Translations under genes and position numbers: made by a program | DNA from: Syntrophaceae bacterium | Lineage (GTDB): Bacteria > Desulfobacterota > Syntrophorhabdia > Syntrophorhabdales > WCHB1-27 | Reading direction: 5' to 3' | Assembly: GCA_003165115.1 (NCBI GenBank) | Contig: PLSJ01000416.1 | Span: 1 to 12,494 of the forward strand | Length of the DNA: 12,494 bases | Shown here: in pieces, positions 1 to 5,694 of the stretch | Layout of the letters: each line of letters opens with the position of its first letter | Numbering within the stretch: the first letter of the stretch is position 1 | The notes under the pieces: model-generated | The model's database searches: none | What the model saw: only the letters and a program-made list of their open reading frames with translations | What the model was told of the DNA's origin: nothing

Positions 1-1608
1 CGGCTGAAAAGCTCCCCTTTATGGGGCACGAAGCCGTACTATGAGCAGGTGCTCGCCCTGCTCATAGTCAAGCGCTACGGGAGGAACCTGGAGGAGGGCA
101 TCAGCGGCTTTTACCTGGAATTCGAAAACCGTATACCCCTCTACCAGTCCATGTATCTGGCGAAAAAGGCGGGGGTGCCCTGGAGCATACTCACGAACGG
201 CAAAACCTGGCTGCTCCTGAAAAGACCCTTCGCCTTTGAAAAGCCGCTCATCGAGATCGACCTCGAACAAGCGGTCCTGGCCCATGACGGCGATACATTG
301 CACCTTTTTACCCAGATTTTTTCTTCCACCGGTCTCGACACCACCCTGGCCGCTTTCCTCGAAGAGGAGCGGACCGAGCTGATCGCATTTCTCCAGGAGA
401 AGCGCCGGTCCCTTGCGAATCTCCTCGAAAACGGCAAGAAGAGCGACGTATACGCGATGGCGATACCCCTTTACGCCCACCTCTTTCCCGGCAGCAGTCT
501 CGTGCGTACCGCACAGCACGGGGGCCGGACGATGGGTGGCGCGGGTGTCGGGCCCTCCGGGAAGCCGGGACCGGCAAGGGAGTACGACCAGGCCGACCTG
601 TTCACCTACCTCCTGGCAAGGGGGGCGGAAGCCGAGGCGAGCCCGGAAGAACCTCTCCTCAGCAGCGTAGGTTCGGACAGAACAAAGGACAGCCTCCTGT
701 CTCTCAGGATACTCGACATGACGCCGGGCTTCGGCAATGTGTCGACCCGGCTCGTGGAAACGATAGCATACCTCTCTTTCCTGCTCCCCTACAAAGAAAA
801 GCACAGCTTCATCGCCGAGTGGGAAAACGAAGGACTGCTCCATAAGTTTATCCTCGGCCACGTGCTCTATGGCGTGGAGAAGTACCCTTTCCCTCTCGAT
901 GTCCTCCATAACTCGATGCTCTCCCGTTTTGATGCCTCGGGCGTCAATTACAGATTGGGGAACCCCCTTCTCGGCATGTCTCTCGGGGAGTTGTTCGCCT
1001 CCCACGAAGACAGGGGGCTTACGGGTCTTTTTTCGAAAGACTCCGAAGACCTCATGTCGCGGCTGAAGGAAATGCACCGCCTTCAGGCGACGCTCTCGGA
1101 CAGGATCAAGGAAGACGCCCTGGTAAAGGGCGAGATCGAGGCGACTCTCACCGTCTACCGCTGGCGCATCGGGGAGATCATGGACCTCATGACGGCATCT
1201 GCCTTCGTCAAGGCCCTTGAGATGAAAAGGATCGGAGAATTACTTTATTACATAGACGGCGATGAGAAGATATGGCAAGCGGCAAGGGCCGCGGAGTGGT
1301 ACGTCTCCGCGAGGGAAATGGCCCGGAACAAGCGCTTCTTCCACATGGAGATCGAGTTCCCGTTCCTCGTGAACGACGGCTTCGACGTGGTCTTTGTCCA
1401 GCCGTCCCTCAATTACCTCTGGGACGAGCGGCTGCCGGCCGGTGAAATGACAAAGGCGTATATCAAAAGGGCCATGGCGTACCTGAAGCAGAGCGGCACG
1501 ATCGTGCTCATGGGCGCCGGCCTGACCGAGATGGTCCCCGAGCTGAAGAAATCGAAGCGATATGCCGTCGAAGCGAAAGGGAAGACCGTTCTCGTCAAGA
1601 GGCGTTGA
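1..1608 (+). CDS. Eco57I/type IIG-like adenine methyltransferase homologue with degenerate catalytic motif (5' partial)
   Basis: The frame is open from base 1, so the true start lies upstream; 535 residues are visible. The first ~90 residues resemble the region linking nuclease and methyltransferase domains in type IIG and PglX-like enzymes, including the pattern 'G-V-P-W-S-I-L-T-N-G-K-T-W'. A helical region and a Gly/Pro-rich linker (about 510-590) follow. A Rossmann-type methyltransferase core then starts with ILDMTPGFGN (709-738), which corresponds to SAM motif I (ILDPxCGSGN). YGVEKYP and RLGNPL fit the following motifs. The segment aligning with 'GFDVVIGNPPY' reads GFDVVFVQPSL (codons ending 1410), so the catalytic Asn-Pro-Pro-Tyr is lost. 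The protein stops ~70 residues later, with no room for a target-recognition domain. I infer a SAM-binding or regulatory relative rather than an active methylase. A nuclease motif, if any, would lie outside the window. yfcE begins 43 bases downstream. Confidence 0.72.
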   Translation, partial: RLKSSPLWGTKPYYEQVLALLIVKRYGRNLEEGISGFYLEFENRIPLYQSMYLAKKAGVPWSILTNGKTWLLLKRPFAFEKPLIEIDLEQAVLAHDGDTLHLFTQIFSSTGLDTTLAAFLEEERTELIAFLQEKRRSLANLLENGKKSDVYAMAIPLYAHLFPGSSLVRTAQHGGRTMGGAGVGPSGKPGPAREYDQADLFTYLLARGAEAEASPEEPLLSSVGSDRTKDSLLSLRILDMTPGFGNVSTRLVETIAYLSFLLPYKEKHSFIAEWENEGLLHKFILGHVLYGVEKYPFPLDVLHNSMLSRFDASGVNYRLGNPLLGMSLGELFASHEDRGLTGLFSKDSEDLMSRLKEMHRLQATLSDRIKEDALVKGEIEATLTVYRWRIGEIMDLMTASAFVKALEMKRIGELLYYIDGDEKIWQAARAAEWYVSAREMARNKRFFHMEIEFPFLVNDGFDVVFVQPSLNYLWDERLPAGEMTKAYIKRAMAYLKQSGTIVLMGAGLTEMVPELKKSKRYAVEAKGKTVLVKRR

Positions 1609-1651
1609 CCGCGATGAGATCACAAGAATGGTGCCTGGATGCCGGGCCGGT

Positions 1652-2221
1652 ATGAAGATCGGCCTGATCAGTGACACGCACGGCTCCCTCAAGGGCTTCC
1701 AAAAAGCCCTGGACGGGCCGTTGTCCAACGTCGGGATGATCCTCCACGCGGGGGACGTGCTCTACCACGGCCCTAGGAACCCGTTCGCTGACGGCTACAG
1801 TACCGCGTCCCTGGCGGAGAAGATAAACAGCCTCCAGGTGCTGATGATGATCGCCAGGGGCAACTGCGACGCCGATGTGGACCAGCTCGTCATCACCGCA
1901 CCCCTCCTCTCTCCGTACGTCTTCCTTCACCTCGGCCGCAAGAGAGTCCTCCTCCTCCACGGAGAAAACAAAAGGGACGAGGATTTTGAAGAATTGATCG
2001 GGCGGTTCGACCTCGACTTCCTCGTGCACGGTCACAGCCATGTACCCCGCATTTCGAAAGTGGGGGGCAGCCTGATCATCAACCCCGGAACACCTGCCAT
2101 CCCCAACCCGTCGAGCCCCTTCAAGAAAACGGCGGGGGTCCTCGACCTGGCGGCCGGCACCGTAAAGATATGGGATATCGAGTCGGAGAAAGTCGTGCTC
2201 GAAGAGACCTTCGACGTGTGA
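1652..2221 (+). CDS. yfcE: YfcE-type metallophosphoesterase (phosphodiesterase)
   Basis: A 189-residue calcineurin-like metallophosphoesterase, close to the ~184 aa of E. coli YfcE, which hydrolyses phosphodiester bonds in a Mn2+-dependent manner in the cytoplasm. All metal-ligand motifs are present: SDTHG (D8, H10), AGD (D35), GNCD (N71), LLHGE (H103) and HGHSH (H126-H130). The stretch YHGPRNP followed by a Gly-Tyr about five residues later is characteristic of YfcE rather than of the related MJ0936 group. I chose the ATG at 1652 because MKIGLISDTHG matches the family N-terminus; an in-frame ATG at 1628 would add eight residues. No strong Shine-Dalgarno is visible for either. The gene follows the methyltransferase homologue by 43 bases on the same strand and may be co-transcribed with it. 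The physiological substrate is unknown. Confidence 0.88.
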   Translation: MKIGLISDTHGSLKGFQKALDGPLSNVGMILHAGDVLYHGPRNPFADGYSTASLAEKINSLQVLMMIARGNCDADVDQLVITAPLLSPYVFLHLGRKRVLLLHGENKRDEDFEELIGRFDLDFLVHGHSHVPRISKVGGSLIINPGTPAIPNPSSPFKKTAGVLDLAAGTVKIWDIESEKVVLEETFDV

Positions 2222-2256
2222 GCGGCGAAGGAATAGGACGTACCGCCTTCTTTACC

Positions 2257-2982
2257 TCACAGATCCATGGTTAGCCCGTCTTCCCCCAGGAGCAGGGGCG
2301 CCGGCAGCACGCCATGGAACCCCTCCCACGCGGGCGAGAGATGGGACATGATGACGCGCCTCGGTGTCGCCTCCCGGACGATCGTGAGGAGCGTTGGCAG
2401 GTTCAGGTGGCCCCACACTTCCTGCTCGGGGAAGGAACATTCGACGACCAGGAGGTCGGCGCGTGCCGCCAGTGCGGCAAGGGCCGGCGCATACCCGGTG
2501 TCGCCCGAGAACACGACGCTTTTCCCCCGCTCTTCGATGCGCACACCGATGCTCTCGTCCCTATGAGCCATGGGCGCAGTCACGAGCGAGACAGAGCCGA
2601 TGCGCACGGTACCCTGCGGCACGGCTCTTATGGTGAGGCGATAGTCGAGGGGGACTACCCACGGGTACAGGCGGGAGAGCCTCCGGAAGAAGAGCCGTAT
2701 CCCCCGCCCGCCGATCAGATGCAGCTCTTTTTGCCTTTGCCGCTCGCCGTAGTTGCAGGCGAACAGGAGTGTGGCGAGGTCGACGGTATGGTCGGGATGA
2801 AAATGGGTGAGGACGATTATATCGATATCGCCCACCTCATGGCCCGATTCCAGGAGTCTTCGGACCACCGAAGGCCCCGCGTCGATCAGTATGTTTCCCG
2901 CCGAGGTGGAGAGCAGACAAGAAGAAGACGATCTACTCAGGGAGGGCGTCGCACTCCCCGTGCCGAGGATTGTGATCTTCAC
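2257..2982 (-). CDS. RNase Z-like metallo-beta-lactamase-fold hydrolase
   Basis: A 241-residue MBL-fold protein of the RNase Z/arylsulfatase-like branch. It starts with MKITILGTGSATP, typical of that branch. Metal ligands are seen in THFHPDH (H60, H62, D64, H65), H140 in APMAH, D161 in FSGDT, and H214 in MSHLSP; GHLN (H192) is also conserved. It is shorter than bacterial tRNase Z (~300 aa), and I do not see the long Gly-Pro-rich exosite arm used to bind tRNA, so 'MBL fold hydrolase' is safer than tRNA 3'-processing enzyme. A GTG start at 2982 is preceded by GAAAGG at suitable spacing. It converges on yfcE with a 35-base gap. A tRNA gene lacking encoded CCA lies 225 bases away, but nothing links the two functionally. 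Confidence 0.82.
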   Translation of the reverse strand: MKITILGTGSATPSLSRSSSSCLLSTSAGNILIDAGPSVVRRLLESGHEVGDIDIIVLTHFHPDHTVDLATLLFACNYGERQRQKELHLIGGRGIRLFFRRLSRLYPWVVPLDYRLTIRAVPQGTVRIGSVSLVTAPMAHRDESIGVRIEERGKSVVFSGDTGYAPALAALAARADLLVVECSFPEQEVWGHLNLPTLLTIVREATPRRVIMSHLSPAWEGFHGVLPAPLLLGEDGLTMDL

Positions 2983-3000
2983 GCATCAACCTTTCGTCTT

Positions 3001-3039
3001 CGCTCTTTTCCCGAAATGCGAAAAGTGAAGGAAAGAGCG
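3001..3039. repeat. Imperfect inverted repeat upstream of the RNase Z-like gene
   Basis: CGCTCTTTTCC (3001-3011) is complementary to GGAAAGAGCG (3030-3039), with one bulged T and an 18-base loop. It lies in the leader of the minus-strand MBL gene, 19 bases before its GTG. No T-run follows on either strand, so it does not look like an intrinsic terminator. It could be an mRNA stem or chance. Confidence 0.3.
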
Positions 3040-3169
3040 CAGTATGCAGAGGGCAGGCCGGCACCGAGCCGGATACGAAGAAGCCCGCGACCCAAAGGAA
3101 AAGTATAATCGAGATGAAGCGCAAAAGAAAAGAGGAAGGCACGAACATGAGCAAAAAGACAATTTCTTA

Positions 3170-3198
3170 TTGACAATACAGGGAATATAGCTTATATG
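3170..3198 (+). promoter_or_regulatory. Sigma70-type promoter of the tRNA-Met gene
   Basis: TTGACA (3170-3175, perfect -35) and TATATG (3193-3198, -10) are separated by 17 bases. Transcription would begin around 3205, about three bases before the mature tRNA 5' end at 3208, so the primary transcript would have almost no leader. HU (3342) has no obvious promoter of its own in the 60 bases after the tRNA, so this promoter may also drive HU. Confidence 0.72.
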
Positions 3199-3207
3199 AG
3201 ATGGTAA

Positions 3208-3281
3208 GGCGGTGTAGCTCAGACGGTTAGAGCATGCGGCTCATATCCGCAGTGTCCGGGGTTCAATTCCCTGCACCGCCA
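3208..3281 (+). tRNA. tRNA-Met (anticodon CAT), elongator type
   Basis: A complete cloverleaf can be folded by hand. The acceptor stem is GGCGGTG/CACCGCC (7 bp) with discriminator A73. The D arm is GCTC...GAGC. The anticodon stem is TGCGG/CCGCA with loop CTCATAT, giving anticodon CAT. The T arm is CGGGG/CCCTG (one G-U pair) around a TTCAATT loop. CCA is not encoded (TAT follows), so it must be added after transcription. Position 1-72 is a paired G-C, unlike the mismatched initiator tRNA. Ile2 tRNA, which also carries a CAT anticodon (modified to lysidine), cannot be fully excluded, but the overall sequence matches elongator tRNA-Met better. Confidence 0.95.
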
Positions 3282-3341
3282 TATTGATAGAGCTTTAAGG
3301 TTCCTGATCGGCTTGCCAAATCTTGAGGAGAGGTGAAGGTA

Positions 3342-3614
3342 ATGACAAAAGCCGATTTAATCGCCAGTGTTGCATCTGACGCGGGAATTAAGAAATCGGT
3401 CGCGGAAAAGGTACTCAACTCCTTCATGGACAACATCGAAAAAGCCCTGAAGAGTGGTGACAAGATCACCCTGACGGGCTTCGGCACATTTCAGTGCACG
3501 GAAAGGGCTTCCAGGACGGGAAGGAATCCGAGGACGGGACAGGAAATCAAGATCCCCTCATGCAACGTGCCAAAATTCAAACCGGGAAATAAACTCAGGG
3601 AGGCGCTCAAATAG
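3342..3614 (+). CDS. hup: HU-family DNA-binding protein
   Basis: A 90-residue nucleoid-associated protein of the HU/IHF family. It forms dimers that bend DNA non-specifically (HU) or at sites (IHF). The N-terminal helical part starts MTKADLIASVA. The beta-arm region carries GFGTF and the signature RTGRNPRTGQEI, with the Asn-Pro that intercalates into DNA, and the protein ends in PKFKPGNKLREALK. Length is that of typical HU. The GTG at 3333 is in frame but lies only two bases after GAGGAG. The ATG at 3342 has GGAGAGG at proper spacing, so I chose it. The gene lies 60 bases downstream of tRNA-Met on the same strand and probably shares its transcript. Two cysteines (QCTE, PSCN) are unusual for HU. 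HU and IHF cannot be separated with certainty by sequence alone. Confidence 0.95.
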   Translation: MTKADLIASVASDAGIKKSVAEKVLNSFMDNIEKALKSGDKITLTGFGTFQCTERASRTGRNPRTGQEIKIPSCNVPKFKPGNKLREALK

Positions 3615-3624
3615 AAGTTTCATG

Positions 3625-3655
3625 GAGGAAAGGGTCTTTCTTGGTCCCTTTCCTC
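3625..3655 (+). promoter_or_regulatory. Perfect 10-bp stem-loop over the ribosome-binding site and start of the next gene
   Basis: GAGGAAAGGG (3625-3634) and CCCTTTCCTC (3646-3655) are exact reverse complements with an 11-base loop. The left arm contains most of the Shine-Dalgarno-like GGAGG AAAGGG, and the proposed TTG start (3641) sits in the loop. It begins 11 bases after the HU stop. No T-run follows, so it is not a standard terminator. It could limit translation of the downstream exported protein or stabilise the HU mRNA 3' end. Confidence 0.5.
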
Positions 3656-4195
3656 ATTGTACTCATGGCGTTGGCTATCTGGCCGTACTCTGCTCAAGGC
3701 GCGGAGCGGAAGGCGAAGCGACAGGCGGCCAAATCGACCTCATCCGCCCAGGGTGCCATCGGGGTCAACGACCTGAACCTGCTGGACTACTTCAAGGCCG
3801 CGGAGGACCAGGTGAAGCGGGGTGGGACCGACGAGGCCCTGCGGACTTTTCATGCCATTTATCGCTACACCGACGACAACCTCAAGTTCATCGCGTGCGT
3901 CGGGGAGGCATACGAAAAGGCGCGGAACGACCCCAGCCTCGCCCAAGACCAGAAGGAAACGCTCTATCTCAAAATGCAGCGCACCGCAGGGCTCACCGCC
4001 CGCTACACGAGGCTGAAAGGGGAATCGGCCTACAACTTGGGCCTCGTCTATTCGAAGAAAGGGGATGCCGCCCAGGCCAGGGGGTATCTCCTCGAAGCAT
4101 GCCGGACCCTCCCCTTCTCGCTCGATGCGGGATCGTTCTGGATGAAGTCGAAAAACCTTTTCCTCGGTATCTCCGGTCTCGACGGCGAGTTCTGA
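3641..4195 (+). CDS. Small exported protein with TPR-like helical repeats, function unknown
   Basis: 184 residues from a TTG start; not assigned to a named family. The first ~20 residues are hydrophobic (FLIVLMALAIWPYSAQGA) and look like a signal sequence with a probable cleavage after AQG or AQGA, although from TTG there is no positively charged n-region. A Lys/Ala/Ser-rich linker follows. The rest is helical. Two segments look like TPR-type helix pairs, around residues 50-70 (KAAEDQVKRGGTDEALRTFH) and 125-150 (AYNLGLVYSKKGDAAQARGY). The TTG start fits the GGAGG AAAGGG upstream; the only other nearby in-frame start is ATG 3665, which would nearly remove the signal segment. It follows HU by 26 bases and could be translated from the same mRNA. 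I infer a periplasmic or envelope scaffold role only from the TPR-like pattern. Confidence 0.68.
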   Translation: MVPFLIVLMALAIWPYSAQGAERKAKRQAAKSTSSAQGAIGVNDLNLLDYFKAAEDQVKRGGTDEALRTFHAIYRYTDDNLKFIACVGEAYEKARNDPSLAQDQKETLYLKMQRTAGLTARYTRLKGESAYNLGLVYSKKGDAAQARGYLLEACRTLPFSLDAGSFWMKSKNLFLGISGLDGEF

Positions 4196-4249
4196 TACCG
4201 GGCCCCGCATCGATGCCTGCGGAAACACCTCACGACAAACGCATGCGCT

Positions 4250-4969
4250 TCATGACCGCCTGAGACGCTTCAGGGCCAGGGCAAAAGAATATTCGTACAG
4301 GTGAAGCCCTTTGCTGACGGCCACGATGGAGCCGTCCTGCACGCCGATCTCCTGGCACATGTATTCCTTGAGGAGCTGGATGGCCGCAAGGTTTGACGGA
4401 AAACCGGCCCACAAATCCCAACTCCTGAAATAGAGCACGAAGTGGAGCCGGCCATCCGCGACCCGGGTGTCGATCAGCCGCAGGCAGGGGGGGTCTTCGA
4501 GCAGGATATCCTGGGGCATACCGACTTCCATGATAGCCTGGTTGGTCCCGCGCGCGTTCTTCCGGTAGATGTCGATCACTTCCTGGACCGGGTTTATACC
4601 AAAAGAGACCTCCTGTCCGTTTACCGACACCTTGGGATTGGTGAGCCTCTCCCCGTACGTGTAGACCTCGTTTTGCCTCTTTCGGTCGGTCATCAGGTAT
4701 TGCAGGTAATCCTCCACGTATTCCGTGCTCGTGGGCTGAGGGACCCCGAGCTCGACGGGGATGTCCGGGATCAGCGGCCTCGCCCCAGGATGCCTGATAT
4801 TGACCATGACGAGGTCGAACTCCTTCCTCTTCACCCCTTCGAAGGAGCCTCTCTCCACCTCGTATTCATGAACGCCTTCTTCCTCAAAAATCTTGTATAT
4901 GCATTGAAACCATGCATCGGGAAGGTCGCGTGCCTCTATCAGGACCGGTTGCATCATACCCCCTTTCAT
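4250..4969 (-). CDS. thyA: Thymidylate synthase, archaeal-type (ThyA fold)
   Basis: A 239-residue thymidylate synthase-fold protein, predicted to methylate dUMP to dTMP with methylenetetrahydrofolate or another C1 carrier. The ThyA core is clear in its second half: catalytic Cys162 in EDPPC, phosphate-binding Arg182-Ser183 and Asp185 in FRSWD, Asn193 in GFPSN (the Asn that selects uracil; dCMP hydroxymethylases carry Asp there), and GLHLYEY matching the conserved H-x-Y near the C-terminus. YTYGERL (about residue 103) matches the YG...R region. The first ~75 residues differ from bacterial ThyA, and the short length fits the archaeal/methanogen form. ATG 4969 is used; ATG 4957 or 4954 would also fit and have AAAGGGGG just upstream. 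It is transcribed divergently from the MBL hydrolase. A dUMP hydroxymethylase-like activity remains possible. Confidence 0.8.
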   Translation of the reverse strand: MKGGMMQPVLIEARDLPDAWFQCIYKIFEEEGVHEYEVERGSFEGVKRKEFDLVMVNIRHPGARPLIPDIPVELGVPQPTSTEYVEDYLQYLMTDRKRQNEVYTYGERLTNPKVSVNGQEVSFGINPVQEVIDIYRKNARGTNQAIMEVGMPQDILLEDPPCLRLIDTRVADGRLHFVLYFRSWDLWAGFPSNLAAIQLLKEYMCQEIGVQDGSIVAVSKGLHLYEYSFALALKRLRRS

Positions 4970-4998
4970 CCCCGCGGAAATTGCGGCGCCAAAAACGT

Positions 4999-5027
4999 TT
5001 GAAAAACTATACCCGAAATAGTATGCT
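4999..5027 (+). promoter_or_regulatory. Predicted sigma70 promoter of the glyoxalase II-like gene
   Basis: TTGAAA (4999-5004) and TATGCT (5022-5027) are separated by 17 bases. Transcription would start near 5034, giving a ~22-base leader that contains GGGAGAG before the ATG at 5056. This argues against the upstream in-frame ATG at 5023, which lies within the -10 element. Confidence 0.5.
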
Positions 5028-5034
5028 AAGGCAA
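5006..5034 (-). promoter_or_regulatory. Predicted sigma70 promoter of the thymidylate synthase gene
   Basis: On the minus strand, TTGCCT (5034-5029) and TATAGT (5011-5006) are separated by 17 bases. Transcription would start near 4999, leaving a ~30-base leader to the ATG at 4969. It overlaps the plus-strand promoter almost completely. Confidence 0.5.
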
Positions 5035-5055
5035 CGTGATTTCGCGGGAGAGCCT

Positions 5056-5694
5056 ATGTTCGTAAAACAGGTGGAAGTCGGGAGGTTCGCGGTCTTCGCT
5101 TACCTGGTCGGCTCGGAGACGACAGGCGATGCCCTCGTCATAGATCCGGCGGCCGATGGCGACCTGCTGGTGAGAGAGGCCAAGAAAAACAAGCTGCGGA
5201 TAAAATACATCGTCAATACCCATTCCCATATCGATCATGTGATGGGCAACAAGAAGATGAAAGAGCTGACCGGCGCCGAGATCGTCATCCATGAAGCCGA
5301 GGCGCCCTATTTGAGTCAACAGGCGGCCCACCTCATGCAGATGTTCGGCGCAGACCCGTCCCCGCCCGCCGATATTACCGTCCGCGAAAACGACCTGATC
5401 ACGGTCGGCGATATCTCGCTGAAGGTAATCCATACACCCGGCCACTCTCCCGGAGCCATCTGCCTGTACACCGACGGCCTCGTCTTCACCGGCGACACGC
5501 TTTTTGTCGGGGGCGTGGGGAGGACCGACCTGGAGGGAGGCTCCTGGCAGGTCCTGGTCAACGCGATACGCGACAAACTTTTTACCTTGCCGGACACTAC
5601 GGTAGTCCTTCCCGGCCACAATTACGGCGAGGCTTTGAAGAGCACGATAGGGATGGAGAAGGTGCATAATCCATATGTTGGTTCACGGTCCTAG
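5056..5694 (+). CDS. Glyoxalase II-like metallo-beta-lactamase-fold hydrolase
   Basis: A 212-residue MBL-fold hydrolase of the YcbL/glyoxalase II-like group. Metal ligands are THSHIDH (H56, H58, D60, H61), H130 in HTPGHSPG, D147 in FTGDTLF, and H188 in LPGHNYG. VGRTDLEGGS is typical of this group, whose members hydrolyse thioesters or act on sulfur compounds. It lacks the C-terminal glutathione-binding domain of true glyoxalase II (~250 aa), so the substrate is open. The start at 5056 has GGGAGAG five to eight bases upstream and matches the family N-terminus (MFVKQVEVGRFAVFAYLV). Its last 20 bases overlap the patatin-like gene, suggesting translational coupling. Persulfide dioxygenase is a less likely alternative. 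Confidence 0.85.
   Translation: MFVKQVEVGRFAVFAYLVGSETTGDALVIDPAADGDLLVREAKKNKLRIKYIVNTHSHIDHVMGNKKMKELTGAEIVIHEAEAPYLSQQAAHLMQMFGADPSPPADITVRENDLITVGDISLKVIHTPGHSPGAICLYTDGLVFTGDTLFVGGVGRTDLEGGSWQVLVNAIRDKLFTLPDTTVVLPGHNYGEALKSTIGMEKVHNPYVGSRS

Noticed and set aside
2222..2256. Possible hairpin GAAGG...CCTTC between yfcE and the MBL gene
   Set aside because: Only five base pairs with a long loop, and only three Ts follow.
2933..3154. Minus-strand frame with a hydrophobic, signal-like start
   Set aside because: It overlaps the well-supported MBL gene start by 50 bases, has no ribosome-binding site, and its C-terminal part is a shadow of the MBL frame.
3114..3173. A 19-codon basic micro-ORF, with an internal ATG preceded by GAGGAAGG, and a TATAAT at 3104-3109
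   Set aside because: No -35 matches the TATAAT, the ORF ends inside the tRNA promoter -35, and such a short frame is easily random.
3208..3281. tRNA gene as an integration site for a mobile element
   Set aside because: No integrase and no repeat of the tRNA 3' end was seen in the window; the following gene is HU.
4207..4216. 10-bp palindrome GCATCGATGC between the exported protein and thymidylate synthase
   Set aside because: A single short palindrome without a second copy or neighbouring promoter element is expected by chance.
3622..4263. 213-codon plus-strand frame beginning at an ATG just after HU
   Set aside because: It is an Arg/Pro/Gly-rich shadow of the exported protein frame, with no signal or domain, and lies in the +1 frame of a better candidate.
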